From assembly GCA_035578175.1 (NCBI GenBank), contig JAQMRL010000001.1:59853553-59917552 (forward strand): a stretch of DNA of 64,000 nt, given 5' to 3'. Positions 12,701-27,700 of the stretch are shown in pieces (the stretch's first letter is position 1; each line of letters opens with the position of its first letter). The translations under genes and the position numbers were made by a program. Below the pieces are notes generated by a model. The model saw nothing but the letters and a program-made list of their open reading frames with translations. It was not told the origin of the DNA and ran no database searches. The DNA comes from Catonia carolina. Its lineage: Eukaryota; Arthropoda; Insecta; Hemiptera; Achilidae.

Positions 12701-15700
12701 CATGAAAATTAATAAGAACAGAACGAAAGTGTTGTGCAGCAGCAAGAGTGGTTTAGAAGAGATGGGAAATTTAAAAGTAGGCAACGAAAACGTACAGGAA
12801 GTTCGGGAATTCTGCTATCTAGGGAGTAAAATAACAAAGGATGGTAGAAGCACAAGTGATATCAAGAGTAGAATTGCTCAAGCTAGAAAAGCCTTTGAAA
12901 TGAAAAAAAGTTTACTGACTACAAACATTGATTTACAGATTAGGAAAAATTTCTTAAAACATTATGTTTGGAGTGTAGCATTATACGGAAGTGAAACGTG
13001 GGTGATAGGGGCTGTAGAAAAGAAGAGGATAGAAGCTTTTGAAATGTGGTGTTATAGGAAAATGTTAAAGATTAGGTGGGTGGACAAAATAAGTAATGTA
13101 GAGGTTCTTAGGCGAGTGGATGAAAAAAGAAGTATATGGAAGCATCTTACCAAAAGAAGGGATAGGCTAGTGGGGCATATCCTAAGACATCCAGGTATTG
13201 GGCTATTAATAATGGAGGGTAATATTGAGGGAGTAAATTGTAGAGGGAGGCAAAGATTAGAATATATAAAGCAAATTACAAAAGATGTAGGGTGTTACAG
13301 GTATGTAGATATGAAACGACTTGCGCAAGATAGAACAGGGTGGAGTACTGCATCAAACCAGTCGAGAGACTGATGACAAGAAAAAAAAATCTAATTTTAG
13401 AGTCAGTTATTAGTTATTAATGATAAACTAATGTTCGATTTATAAAATATTTTTTAACAGATGAATTGAACGTGTTTTCATTATAATATTAAGCTTAGAG
13501 TGAATTAGTGTTGTATAAAATATTGTTTTTGATCATGCTGTGCGTATTTTTAATTAATGCGCATGCTCACTTGTGTTGCCGGTTGCCTACGTTGGGGTAC
13601 TCTTAGCGTAGACAGACTCTAGATGATATAGCTCGTGAGTTCGGAACAGGCTGCAGCCTAATCCTTGGCTGGAAAGAAGATAAAAGTAAAGATAAGGAAA
13701 GAGAGTGAGAAAGGACAAGAGTTGCCCTGAAAATTTCGCTGTATCATGTTCTGAACAGTTAGTAATTCTACTTATATCCATTTGAACGGTAGTCTCAACT
13801 AAACATGTCATTGAGTACACTTATGTTTTGTTTACTCTGATGATAGTGGATCACTGAAACATGTAACTGCGTACGAAAGTGATGAATAAGTAAGACGATA
13901 ATGAAAGCAGCAATAAAAGGAGTATAGGTCATTTGAAATTAATAGAATTCTTTCATTTGGATTTCTGTAGAATTGGTGTTTTAATATTGATATTTAAAAA
14001 AGTAATGATAAATCTGTTTTGTAATCTAAGTAGCAATATACTTAATTTATTGTTATTTGATATCAAGTTTTGCTGTTACAGGATAGTTTCCGTTTATGAA
14101 AATACAATTCCTAGCTTATGCCAAGAGTTGGATTTACTGGCAAAGAAGGAAGATACTATTGATGTTTATTTTGATTTAAAATACAAACTGGATTTAACTA
14201 GGCTTGAATTACTTAAACTTTTTAGATATTGCTCATATTCAACATTAGATTCTTTGCTGGATTCTAGGTTAGTATTTCATTTAAAAAATTGCTAATTAGT
14301 TATTAACACTTTGACTACCTGATTGAAGTATAAATAAAAAATATGTTGTGAAACACTCAACAACTTTGCCTTGCCAATGTAAATAATGAATAATATAACC
14401 AATGTTTAATCATGAGTAAACAAAAACAAAGTAATGTATACCAGGTGTGTAAAAGTCTGGAAACTGTTAATTTTTAGTCAAATAGCTTATTGTAGCGAAG
14501 AATAAGCAATGAGAATCAATCGAGATACAAAAAAATGTACTTTTTAAGTACCTGAAATTTATTGACTGCCATATTATTAAATCTACTTACTGTTTGTTTT
14601 TTTTAAATAGGAAGGTAGACTTAAGGCACATGATTTTGATGTAAAATTTCAAGAGAAAAACAATGGTGAAACACATTTAACAGTATTTCTTACCATTCTT
14701 TAGATATTAGCCATTCAAATGTCCAGATCAGGGGGAAATGCTATCGCCAACTTCTGTCTACATTAATTATTTACAACAGAAAAACATAAATGACACATCA
14801 TTTAACATCATCTTCTTACGTAAAAACCATTTCTACAATCCATTTAATAATATCTCGTCTCGTTAATTGATAAAACGATAATTTTTATTGTGAATTTTTG
14901 AGCATTTTATTGTCAAAAGGTAGATTCAATATGGCGGAATCCAAGATGGCGGTTGTAAATTTCAGGTACTTGGAAAGTACAATTTTTGTATCTACTGTTT
15001 CTCATTATTTGTTTAATGAGCTATTTGTCTAAAAATTTACTGGTTTCAGGCTTTTTACACACCCAGTATACAGTGGCACACCATTTTGCAGTATTTACGT
15101 TATACCAATATTAAATTCACACACTTTAATTATTTTATATCAATACTTTATTCATAACATATATTTTAATTAATCTAAAATTCTGATTTTTATTTTAATT
15201 GAAATTGACTTGAGTTAGTTTGGTGATGACCTTCTTTTCATCAGATTCAAACACCACTAATTTTTAACAATATAAACATATTCTTTTATTTATTTACTTA
15301 TAAGATAATTGTTTTATTTTAAATAAAATTTTTCTTTTAAATTTTTAAATTAAATAATCATTTTTTAAACATTTTATTTATTTATTTTATGAGTCAAATT
15401 ATCAAGTTTAATATATACTTTTAAAAAATCTTTTATGTAGATATTGATCTTCTACACACTAAATTTTGAAAATTCATATACCGTACACTCTTGAATATAC
15501 TCGAAGGTACTACGTTCATAGAAAAAAATAAAAAAACAAAAATAAAATGAAAATGAAAACTTACTAATTTATTTATACACATTGAAAAATCTTCATTACT
15601 TTGAATAATTCACCAGTGAGAGTGGGTAAATTGTCATTGTACGTATCACAATAAACTAAAACGAAATTAAATTAACTTTAAATTACGAAGCCTTACTTGT

Positions 15701-18700
15701 TAATTTTATATTTAACATACATTCATAAAATAATAAAATTTTGGTTTACAAATGTGTTAAATTAATTTATAGAAATTTTATTTAGTAGTTTTACAATATT
15801 TAACCTTATTAAATTTCTAATTAGCTGATTAATCATAAAATTATAAATTAAATTGATAGCTGATTGCTATCTGCTAGACATAAACTTGACATTCGATCAT
15901 TGAATGCACAAATTAAAAGGGTTAAACATTGATGAAAACTGTGTATTTTTCAACTCTAAGAATTTAATTTAAAGTTTGTTTCTCAAATATAGTTGTTTAT
16001 TTTTCAGGTCAACATTAAGTGAAGAAGAAATCAAGAGCTCTGTTGACAATTTTATATCAGTATTATCAGAGTTCCTTTCAGATAGAGTTTTTGTGCAAGA
16101 TTATAATAACAAATACCCAGTTGACTGTGATTTAAATATGTTATCTCAAGTTAGTCCGGAATTGTATCCTTTTTTTAAAATTATCAATGTAACGTAAACA
16201 GCTCTTTATATATTATGTTTTTTTTATATGGAGTCAGTGGACCAGATGATGACTTACTGATATAATCTGGAGTACTACCTGGACGGGGAGCTGCATATAG
16301 GGTTAGGATTCTGTAACATAATTAAAATTATTATTTTTATTCGTAATTATTTGAGCTATAGTTGGGAGCTGATTTGTTTGCTAGTGCGGGATGAAGAGCA
16401 AGGGGGACTGGCGACAGTGAGATGTGATGTCATAGCAATGGTTGCTTTAAATCCACATGGCGACGTATGTACTGTACATTCTGAAAATATTTACTCTTTG
16501 TATTTGTCAGTTGTTACTGTGAGGCCGTTCACTGTAGTGGTGTTAATTATCCTCGCGGCTCATGAAGTTTTTAATCTAGTTATTGTATGTAATCTAATAT
16601 TGTTAAACGCGGCCTATTTATATACAAACTGATATAAAATATAACACTCTGTAGTAAAATATTAAAAAATACTACTTTTTTTTTACTTTATTAGGGAATT
16701 ATGATAAACTTTTAGTATATTAATAAAATATTTAAAAATATTATTAGTTTAAAATCTAATAAAATATTTTGGTACTACAGTAGTTATTCGAAACGGTGTG
16801 ACTAATATTTTTAGAATAGTGCATACTAATGTTATTATTACTACTACTAGGTTATAGGAGGAGGGGGATTGTAGAAACAATCATCTCCAACCGAATTTGT
16901 TACGCTAGCAATCAAGTGAGCTCCCATCTGTAGTTATGCAATACTATTTGATATATTCTCAGGTCTGTGTACATGAATGTCTATTTATATACCTGTCGTG
17001 GATAAAAAAATTTCAGTCAGCCTTCCTTCAGTTAGCCTATCATTGAAGTCACTACACTAGTTTAGCCTCAATAGTACTTGCTGATGAAACAAGGAATTTT
17101 TCATTTATTTAAAATTTCAATCTATACAAAACTTAAAAGAGTATAGGATAAGTCTATATCAAACATTTCATCTCTCAAAAAGAGATTTCTCCTTCTCTCT
17201 GGTTTGTAACCCATAAAAATGCTTTTGTAAAAAGATTTGTTGTCAAACATGAAGCTCATCTACGTAGTCACATAATTTGTGAAACAATTCAATTTCTCGA
17301 CTACAAAAATGTTCCTAGAAGGTTTAAGATGAAAAGGCCTTTGAACTAGTGTAGCAGTGCAGAGTGATGTGTTTAAGCAGAGCAGTACATAGTGATATAA
17401 ATAGGTATAAAATAATTTATATTAATTATTATAATCAAAATGTATTATATTCTTTAAACCATCAGTAATACAGTAAACCTTTGGTAGCTAAGGGAGTTTC
17501 CTTATGAAACCTCCCTTATCCTAATGAAGTTGTGCATTTTATGCACAAAAGCGCTATAATTTGTAAGTGTTTACTTTTTACCAAATTACTAGTGGTTTAA
17601 AGAATAATAATATATTTTTATGATCAATATAATACGGGTGTTGAAAATACCTGTATAGGATGTTTGATAAGTAATTAATATAAATAGTACTGCTTTAAGT
17701 TATGTATGCTAGTGTTAAGTTATACAACATTGGTGTATGGACTATATCATTTAAGCATTTAGTTAGAAGATAATACAAACAACTTAATAGTTGGTCTTTT
17801 CGACCAGTTTTAATCAAAAAAATGAAGAAAAAAATTGTTAGTTTTAGGAAATAATTCTTTTATTAGTTCCTTAATAAAGAAATTAGAGATTCTGTCAAAT
17901 GTGAATTTCTAATCGAGTCTGTTTTATCTTGTTATGACCTGCCAGCATCTAAACCTAAAGCATCAACGTCAAGTTCATCAATGAATAAATTAGCAAATGA
18001 TTATAGTGGGCCTTCAAATATAGTGGTAAGTATCTTTTTAATTTATTGTTAAGTTTTTGATAAATGAGCTCGTGTTTGGTTTCCTTATGCTTTTCTTCTG
18101 AAGTTATTTTTTTATAGTGGTGTTGTCAAAAAATACAGTAATTAATATGATTATGAACAAATTAATTAGGTTACGTCAAATTTGAATTAATCTTCTTCAA
18201 AGTACCCTCCTTGGCTAGTGATGCACTTTCCACGATAGGAAGTATTTCTAAAAGGCTTCTTTCAGAAGGACCTTCAGCTGCTCCATAGTGGCCCTCTCAG
18301 TATAGGGAGTGCCGGCCGCATTGGCGTAGTTGGTAATGTGCTCGCCTCTCATCATGCGATCTTGGGTTTGAATCGCGTTCAGGCACATATTTTCATACGT
18401 TACAAAAAATTCATTTCATCCTTCACCGTGTGCATTAGCAGTAATAGCAGAACAGTCGAACGTTAAACCAAAAAAAAAGTATAGGGAGTGATGTCAAAAC
18501 GTTTTCCTTTTGGCATGGTTTTTATTTTTGAGAAAAACCATAAGTTGCATGGTGCTAAATCCTTAGAGTAAGGTTGATGCGAGCATTTAGAAATGTTATT
18601 TTTTTGGCCAAAAACTCAGATTAAAAGCAAAGCGTGGTGTGAAACATTGTTTTGATGAAGAGGAAGCCATTGGCCTTTTTCTCAGTACATAATTTCGCAA

Positions 18701-21700
18701 ACATTCCAGTACACCTTTGTAATATTCGGAGTTAACAGTTGTTCCCCTTGGAATGAACTCTGATCATAGTATGCCCTCACTATCAAACAAAACAAATGAG
18801 CATGATCTTTATGTTCAAATTTGACTGATGTGCATTCTTAGGGCATGGAGAGATACTCATTTTCCATTGGGAACTCTGCATTTTGTCTCAGGGTCATATC
18901 CATAGACTTAACTTTCATCTCCAGTTGTAATATTGGCCATGAAGTCTGGATCTGCTTCAAGCCAATCCTTCAATTCTGTGCAAACTGACTAATGATTTTC
19001 CTACTGTTTGCCAGTCTGGGCACTCGCTCATATTGTTTGCAAATTACTGGTTAAAATACTTTGAGAATATAATGAGATGCTTAGTTCTTTGGTAACCTCT
19101 CGAATAGTCAATTGTTTGTTTAAAAAAACCAGCTTTGGCACTTTTTCAATGTTTTTGTCGTCTTTTTGAGATCAAAGGATGTCTCAACCATTGCTTATCT
19201 TCAGCCGACTCATTTCCGCTTTTAAATCACTTCAGAGTCACCACATTATCGTCATAAACTGATTTTAAGATTTCATGAGCTTCTTTGGCACTTTTTTGCA
19301 ACTTAAAACAATGTTAGCGTGTTGTTCTGATACCATGATGTGTTACAGACATGGTAAATACGACCTCACTCTTCCAGCTCTGGAAGTTGGCTGACAAGTG
19401 ACAACTTGTTCAAACTTGACTCTGATTGTCTCAAAGAATGAGGCTATTGGATTTATTATTATAAATGGGTATAGTGTCTGCAGTTATTGCTATAAAAATT
19501 CAGTCACTGAATTTTTTGATCATACCTGGAACATTAATTATTGTATTTTACAATATTAAGCCTGAGTTTTTACAGCAGTATTTAGTAATCTACATACAGT
19601 ACTAACAGTAAAGTTAAAGAATGTTGTCAGCCATAGTGTGGACCAGTTGTATTGTTCAAGCCTAGGTAGGGCTGCCCCTCATGTACGGCAGTTCTCAGCT
19701 TGTCCCCATCAATCTAATCGGGGAGCACTGTAATTTTATGAGATTAGTGATTTGTAATATTAAATTTTTTTTGTCTGTGTAATTAATTAAAGTAGTTCAG
19801 TTGGATAACATTACATTGGACTACTGGTTCCAGGGCTATGATAAATAGTTTTATTTCTTCCTATTTGGTTAAACAAGGAAATAATTGAGGCAGTTTAGAA
19901 CAATAGATGTAGTGGTATAATTAAGAGTTATCTCCTCTGAAGTACCGTATTTTTCGGACGATAAGACGCACCCTTGTTTTTCAAGGCATAAATTATCTAA
20001 AAATTATTTTGACTGATTTTAATTAGTTTTTTATAACAGATAAATGTGATGTCTTTTATTGAAAAACAGCAAGTACAGAAGATACAATATAGTTTATATA
20101 ATTATTTCATAGTCATAAATTTACAAATAAACATGGATATAGAAACTGTAAGTACGTAAATTACTACTATCGGTTTCATAATCATAGACACCCGAGTTTG
20201 AACCCAAAGCATCTACAAAATTATGAGTCGGATTTCAACATACTTTACATCAAAGTTTAGCTAATTTTATTCTGCGTTTACCTATAATAGTCCTATATTT
20301 TTAATATTTAAAAATTGCCATATCGAGGTTGGAAGACAAAAAGACCCGGTTTTTTTTTGATATCGCAACAAAGTTCATGCGTTTAGAGGCGTGTAACTTG
20401 ATAAATATTTGACCGAAAAGTATGAAATTTTAAAAAAACATAGACAATTATATTCTTACAGTGTGTACGAAATTTCAAATTCATACGTTATTTAAATTTA
20501 GATTTATTAACAATATTCTGAACCCTTGCTATCTCGGTAACCGCACGATCGTTCAGCTCGGGCAAACTATCGTTTTATTCCGCGTAAAAACTTCGTACAG
20601 ATAGTTAACCTGAAATATCGATTGGCCAAAATCTGTGGTAAAATTTTTAGAATTTTGAAAAATAGAAAAGTAATGCGGGGGATGGGTGTTACTATCCATG
20701 TTGCTAGTTTGTGTACGTGAAATCCTGTCGGACTGTCTACCTGAATTGACAGACTGCATTGTCAGTTCAGGTAGACAATCAGATTCAGGTAACATGGTTA
20801 GTCTAATAGTAATTGATATCCAATTTTTCAATTGTGCTTCTAGTTGAGGCCATTTGACAGCTTGAGTTCGAAATTTACTAGTATGTTTCTTATTATCTGC
20901 CTTGAGTAATAAATCTTCTTATTTCCGCCATTCCCGAATCATTTTTTCTGTTGGAGGAGGTAAAAAATGCCTCTCTACTGCCCGAATGCCATTATCTTTT
21001 GCATATTGAACCACTTTTAATTTAAAAGCCAAAGAGTGCGAAACATGCTTCACATTTTAAAATACTATGATATTTACCGTAAGTAATATCGATACAAAAA
21101 CTACTGTGTATGCTTAGAAACTTCAAGACGATACAGTTTAAAAACTACGGTACATCCTATATAATTGTATGGTTTGTTTTGAAATCCCTAGTTATTGAAC
21201 GTGTTTAAGTAGAGTAGGGTAGTATTAAATATTATTATAGAAAGCATCTACCCTGAAATATAGCTAGCGTTCGGACCATAAGACGCATGGTAATTTTTAG
21301 GTCATTTTTCTACGAAAAAAAGTGTGTCTTATCGTCCGGAAAATACGGTAAATTAATTTTATTAACGCCTAGATTTTGTAGTGAATCGTTTAAAAGTGTC
21401 ATTTGCTAGTTAGAAGTGTAAATGATTTTAAGAAGATTTACTAAACCAGTTATACTTTTCAGCCCTGTGAGGAAGGCTTGGTAGAACACTCCACTCTTTG
21501 TTTTATTCATAAAACTAGTAAAATACTTTAAATCTATATTAAACTTTCAATCGAGACAGGTTGTACCATTTTCAGTCAGAGAAAAATTTGTATTTTATCA
21601 TTTCAATAAACATTGTTGTTCAGTTGTGTTTTTTTTTGCAGAATGGAAATTCAGTTAATGTAAAAAAAAAAGTTAAAGGAGTAGAGTTACAGTCACTTAT

Positions 21701-24700
21701 AACAGAAGTTAAAGATGTCTTGCCACATTTAGGAGATGGTTTTGTCCAAGTGAGTAATATTAATCAATTTTTATTATCACTGTTTACCAATACCAATTAA
21801 ATTTCTGACAAGAAATTTTGTGAAATAGGTATCCAAATGCAATTTTCCTTCTTTTGTAGACATAACATATAAATGTATGTCTCAATAAAAACAGAATAGT
21901 GAAATGATAAATATTAAAATTCTTGTTTAAAATACTCATTTTTTGTGTTCATTGACTGGACTGTAAACTGTGGCTAGTATGCATTATGCCGCATACGTCG
22001 CATCACCTCACACATGTAACACATGTTTCAATTTGCGCTCAGCCTAATAAGAAATAATTTTTTATTATCAGGTTTTACTCTAGTTATTGTAAATAATTTT
22101 AAAGCTAAAATTTTTATCGAAGCATTTTCTGTAATTTTGTTATATGATTTTCACTGTTAGTTTCAGAAAATTGGTTTTGGTTTATTATACGACGTGTGGA
22201 AATTTAGTTATAACTCGAGAATTGGCAACACTGCATTGTTTATAAACATGACCGGAAATATGGGACCTTTCTTGTGTGGAAGTTGAAGTTTGAGGTCTAT
22301 AGCGCATTTGTGTGTTTTATGAGTGTTTTTCAAAAGTAAATTTTTTAGTGGCATCGTGAAAATGAGTGACTCACATTACAAGCGAGGTTAGCGAGGATTT
22401 GTTGTCCCGTGTTCAGAGCAATGGCAGAGATTGGATGAGTCAGGTAGTCCCTAGAGCTGAGACCTGAGTATTTAAGTATGAGCCCGAGACCCATAAACGA
22501 AGTCAGCAGTGGGTGGAAAAGGGTGGGGAGTGGCCAACAAAAGCGAGGTTGTCCAAGTCGCAACTGAAAGGAGTGTTGATCTTTTTTTATATCCGTGGCA
22601 TCATTTATCGTGAATATGTTCCTGCCAGCCAGACAGCGACTGGACAGTTCAATGTTGGCGTTCTGGAGTGGCTGCAAGCACGCATTTTATGTGTGCAGCC
22701 TGAACTCGCTGAGGATGGCTGGATCTTGCACCATGACAACGTACCGCTCCATTTGTATTCATTGTGCAAGAGTTTTTGGCGAAAAAAGGCATTCCAATGT
22801 TGCTGCACCCATCCTATAGCCCCGAAATCACCCCCTGCGACTTCTTCTTATTCCCCAAGATAAAGTTGCACCTCATCATAGGGGCATACTGGAGGTCATG
22901 GAAGCTGTTACTGCGGTGCTGAATGGAGTAACTTTGGAGGATTACCAAGGGTGCTTCCAACTATGAGAGCAACGTTGGAATCATGTAGAGTTAGAGGGAG
23001 AATATTGCGATAGTCGATATTAAAATTTTGCTCGTAACTTAATTTGCTTGTGTTTTATTAACAAATCCCTAGAACTTAAATTGCCACACCTCATATTATG
23101 TATTGATATAGATTATATAATAGTTTAGTTTTGAAGACACTTTTGGCAATATTTACTGTCTTACCATTTATAACTATGCCTCTGCAGAGTGATATGAAAG
23201 GACAAATTCTATAGACAACTCCCATTCTCCATTCCCCATATTGGCTGGTGCATACAGTACATTATTGTGATTTGATTTTGACCACCATGGCCTTGACAAT
23301 GTTTTTATTTGGTCATCCTCTGTGCACACTGCATGAACATCGTTACATTCCTTATAAAGGCATAGTAACCAGCAGTACACAGAAATTTTAAATGTCAGTT
23401 ATTTGTTTACGGAGTTTGCTATGAGTATCAAATCTCAAATGTTTTGTCTAGTTACAGTATTAAAAACATAATTCATCATGTACCAGTTACAAATTAAAAA
23501 CTTTTCAGTTATCTACCGAGGCTCTCATGGATTTTCTTCAAGTATACTATCATTCTTGAGAAGTTCCTCCTAGCAGTCATTTCTTGACATCAGCTGTTCC
23601 TTTTTTACCTGTGAATTCTTGATAGATTCCCAGTCCATGGTTTTAGTGGGTGACTTTGTTGTGTATTGCATTATTCTCAGATAATTCCAGTGGATGAGTT
23701 TCTCTTATGTATCTTGGGGCTGTGGTGGCAGTAGGAGATTTCTGCCTATCATGGCTGATAATGTGGTTTTGGAATTAGAGTAGATTTTGGAAGTTTGTTG
23801 TGTAACCAATTGGTGAGGCTGTCAATAAATACTTTGGTTTTGGAATTATTTGCTGTAATGAAAATATTGAGTTATATCTAGATCCTAGTTTGGTATCAAA
23901 CATAGTGTTGTCAACTTGGTGGTCTAGCACTGTTCCTGTGTGCCATAAGATAATTAGTACATATATTTATTAGATTTTATTTTAGGTTTGTGTTGATTTC
24001 ACAGAAATGTCTTGAATACTATGATTATAAAAGCGAATCTGTAGTCGTTGCCGTATTAGAAAGCACATTACCAGAACCTCTTGAATGCCTTGATATGGAT
24101 ATGCCTGCAATCGAAGATACTGAACCAGTTGAAGTAAGCAATTTAAGAATAAATTTAAGTACCTTATAACATATTTAGTTTTTTGCTGATTAAGGGTAAA
24201 AATTTATAATTTTTTTTTGAAAATAAAGTATGAGGGCTGTCCAGAATGTAACTTATGTTTTGGAGAAAAAATTATTTTATACAAATGTAAAAAACACATT
24301 GAGTGGATCACAGTAATTAAGGAAGACTTGAAAGAACTGGGAATAGCTGTAAAAGATCTACAAGAAAAAACACAAATCAAGGAATTGAAAAGGAAACAAA
24401 CTAAGTTACTACTGAGAATAAATTGATAACAAGTAGAAAGGGTGATTTCAGGAAGAGAAAGACAGGCAAGATCGGAAAGGATGAAGAAATATTGGAAAAA
24501 CAGGAGGCTGACAGACCCTTCTTATGGTTGACTAAACGAGTCCCATGCTGGCCATAAAAGTTTTAAGACTCAAATTTTTTTTTGACATAGTCACCATTCT
24601 AATTGAGGCATTTTTCATAATGATTCACAAGCTTTTCAGTTCCATCTCTGTAGAAACCTGCCACCTAAGATTTTAACCACTGGTTCACACTTTCATGCAG

Positions 24701-27700
24701 TTCTGCCTCACTGTTAAAGAAGTATGTTGCAAGCCAGGACTACATCACTGGAAAGAGGTAGTAATCGCTCAGCGCCAGATCCAAACAGTATAGTAAGGGT
24801 TCTAACACCTCACATCCAAAACCATCCAAGAACTCTTACTGTTGTGAAAAAACAAAACTTTCGAGATGAATTTTTCCTGACACTCGTTTTGTATCACCCA
24901 CCTTAGTTTTTTTTTTCAATGTTTCACAATGACTGCTTAAGTTAACTGTTGAGCCATGTTCACAGAAATGAATCAGGAGCCCTCTCTCATTGTCTTTTAT
25001 TTCACAGTTAACATGTTTTACACATATCATATCACCAGTTACGTCATAATTTTGTTAAGTGAGTTACCATCATCGCCTTGGACTTCAAAGAATGTCAGCA
25101 TGCAGTAAGAGGCTGTTTTTGTTTTTAGCCTTTGGTCAAAATTTTTGGCACCCATCCAGCATAAAACTTGTGATGCCAAGCGTCTGTGTTTTATTTCATG
25201 AAATTTGAGAAAAACGAAGTAGGAGCCCTGTAAATTGTAAAGCAGAGATATTCACTAATTTTTTCATTGATTTTTTTTGTCAACTTATCAATCACAAAGC
25301 TAGCCCAACCACTGCTTCACTCTGCCTTCACTACAACTCTGTACCACAATCACAAAATTACTGAAGAATTTTGATTGGTTTTTATGGTTTTTTGCAAATA
25401 AAAACCTAATCACTGAATGCGGCTCATAATTTTCGGGATTTTCTGTTGCAATGCACTTTTGAAGACTTTTTGCAAACAAAGTAAAAACAGCACAGCCTAC
25501 AAGCTAACATAGTTGGATACATACTGAGCGTGGAGATGCTTTAACACCAAGATGGCGGCTCTAGTCCGGCCCACTACCATGCAGGCTGAAACATTCTGAA
25601 CAACCCTCATATATTTAACTTATTGGTATGAATGTAAAGATGTTGTTTATCACATTTTGTGACTCTTTAGCTTTTACTAATTAGTTTTAAGTGATAACGA
25701 ATAATTTCTCGTAGTTTCAGTGAAGTATTTGTTTAATACTAAACTTAATGTTCTTGATGATTCATTTTTCAAAAATAAATTGTACAGATTTACTGCATCA
25801 AAAATTTATTGACTAAAGAAACCAGATCTGAAAAAAAATCAGTTTGAATTGGTGAAAAAGATTGCACTGGCTATGAAGTAAATTATTGAAACAGTTATTT
25901 GTAAAAATTTGTAATTTATATTATTTCAGAAGGCTGTGCATATATAATATGTATTAATGTTCTAAAAGAGGCCAGTATTCTGTTATTTTTCAGTCCATCA
26001 GATATCTTGTCTGCTATATCTTTTGCCTTTGAATGTAAAAAATAACCTTAATTGCATTTCTTTAGCTCTCTGTATATTTCATTTTTTATTTTATATATTT
26101 TAAGACAGTTTTGTAAAAACTGTTTTTACTAAGTGAATTTAATTTATATTTTCTTTTATTTTTAATTTGTCGTTTCAGGAAAATGGATTACCAGAAAGAA
26201 TAAATGTATTTGATAATGATGAGTTAGATATAATGACTCAAGATCAAATTGATATCTCCAAGGTTCATACGGGAAAATGGTATGAATAACAATATCAGTA
26301 TTGTTTGCTTACAGTCTGGTTAAAATTATTATTATTTTAGTTGTAATCAGTAGTCACAGAATTGTGGGCTTTCCGGCTTATATGAGGCTGTCAGATCACT
26401 TTACGTGAATTGTTACATTAGTCAAGGTCGTTTTCCTGGACTGAACTGCAACTCTGCTTGATCAATGTTACCACTTTACTAATTTATTAATCAGGTGGGC
26501 AAGAAGTCCAGTTTTATAAATTACCATCTGTCAGTGACAGTTAAAATACAACTGAACCGACCTGCAGGAATTTATTATTAAATGCTGTGAAATAAAGGAA
26601 AAAAACAATATTGATGAGTTTTGTATTGTTGTCTTTCAATCTCTTGTAGAGCAATAATGGTAAACACTGCTAAGATAAGTATGGCAGTGACAGTTGTTAA
26701 TTGGTAGCTTTCATTTTTGTGAATCTGGTGATAGTGATACATGTGTATATATAATACATATACAGGGTGATGTATAAAAAACTTCCAAGAGCTCATTCTG
26801 CAAATAAAAATAAAGAAAAAATTCATATAATGTACTAATTTATTCGCTTCATTAGTAAGTTGTAGCTGGCGAAGATCACCCAAAATTTAATTTCTCAGGT
26901 GAAATGAGGTCATGCTGAATAGGTGTTATTTAAGGGGTGATATTGATGATTTTTACTTGTGATTTTTGGCCTGAAAAATTGAATAAAACAGGTCCTAGAA
27001 CTGCATATATTGTAGTTTTTGAGAAAACTAGTGTAAAAAACAAAAATTTGAATCAAAACAACACTTCTTACATTTGGCCTATAATAACTTGGTAGTTTTC
27101 CATGAAACAGATAACATTTTTAATTAATTTAATAGTAAATTCAATTCTGAACAAAATAGTGTAAATAAAGTGTACAGAAAGTGAATAAATGGAACTACTA
27201 TTTAGAACAGTGCAAACCAAAACTATAATTTTTTTACATTTGAAATACATATTCACTGCCCTTTAAAAAGCCTGCATTTGATCCAATACAGGCAATAGTT
27301 TGAACAATAGTTACAACTGGTTTGAACAGCTAATACTTGTTGTAATACCACTAACCTGAATATTCTGCCAGCATTTCTGAAATGTAAGGTCTGCTCTTGT
27401 TTCGTCAAGGTCTCTATCCTATATCCTATATCGGTGTCTTGTCCTTTTTAAAACCTTTTAACATTTCCAAATAACTGCACCGTTTATTAACCACTTGTTG
27501 CCTTTCAATTAATATACTTAGTTGTGACTGACACTTTTCACTTAAACCCCTTTTCCTTAAAAAATTTTTCTTAATATACAAAGTTTCCAACTAAAATATA
27601 GTCTTTCTTTAAAACCAGTAATAACGTTTCACATGTGAGCACCACTCTTATTGATCAATAAGAGGGAAATAATCCCTCTTATTGACATAAAAATCCTCCA

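Noticed and set aside
13360..13380. CTGATGA at the end of the LINE as a fifth hammerhead
   Set aside because: No GAAA strand, stem II or stem I follows at the right spacing.
16351..16632. 93-codon frame with a hydrophobic C-terminal half
   Set aside because: It starts inside the MITE end and lies wholly within the MITE; no family resemblance.
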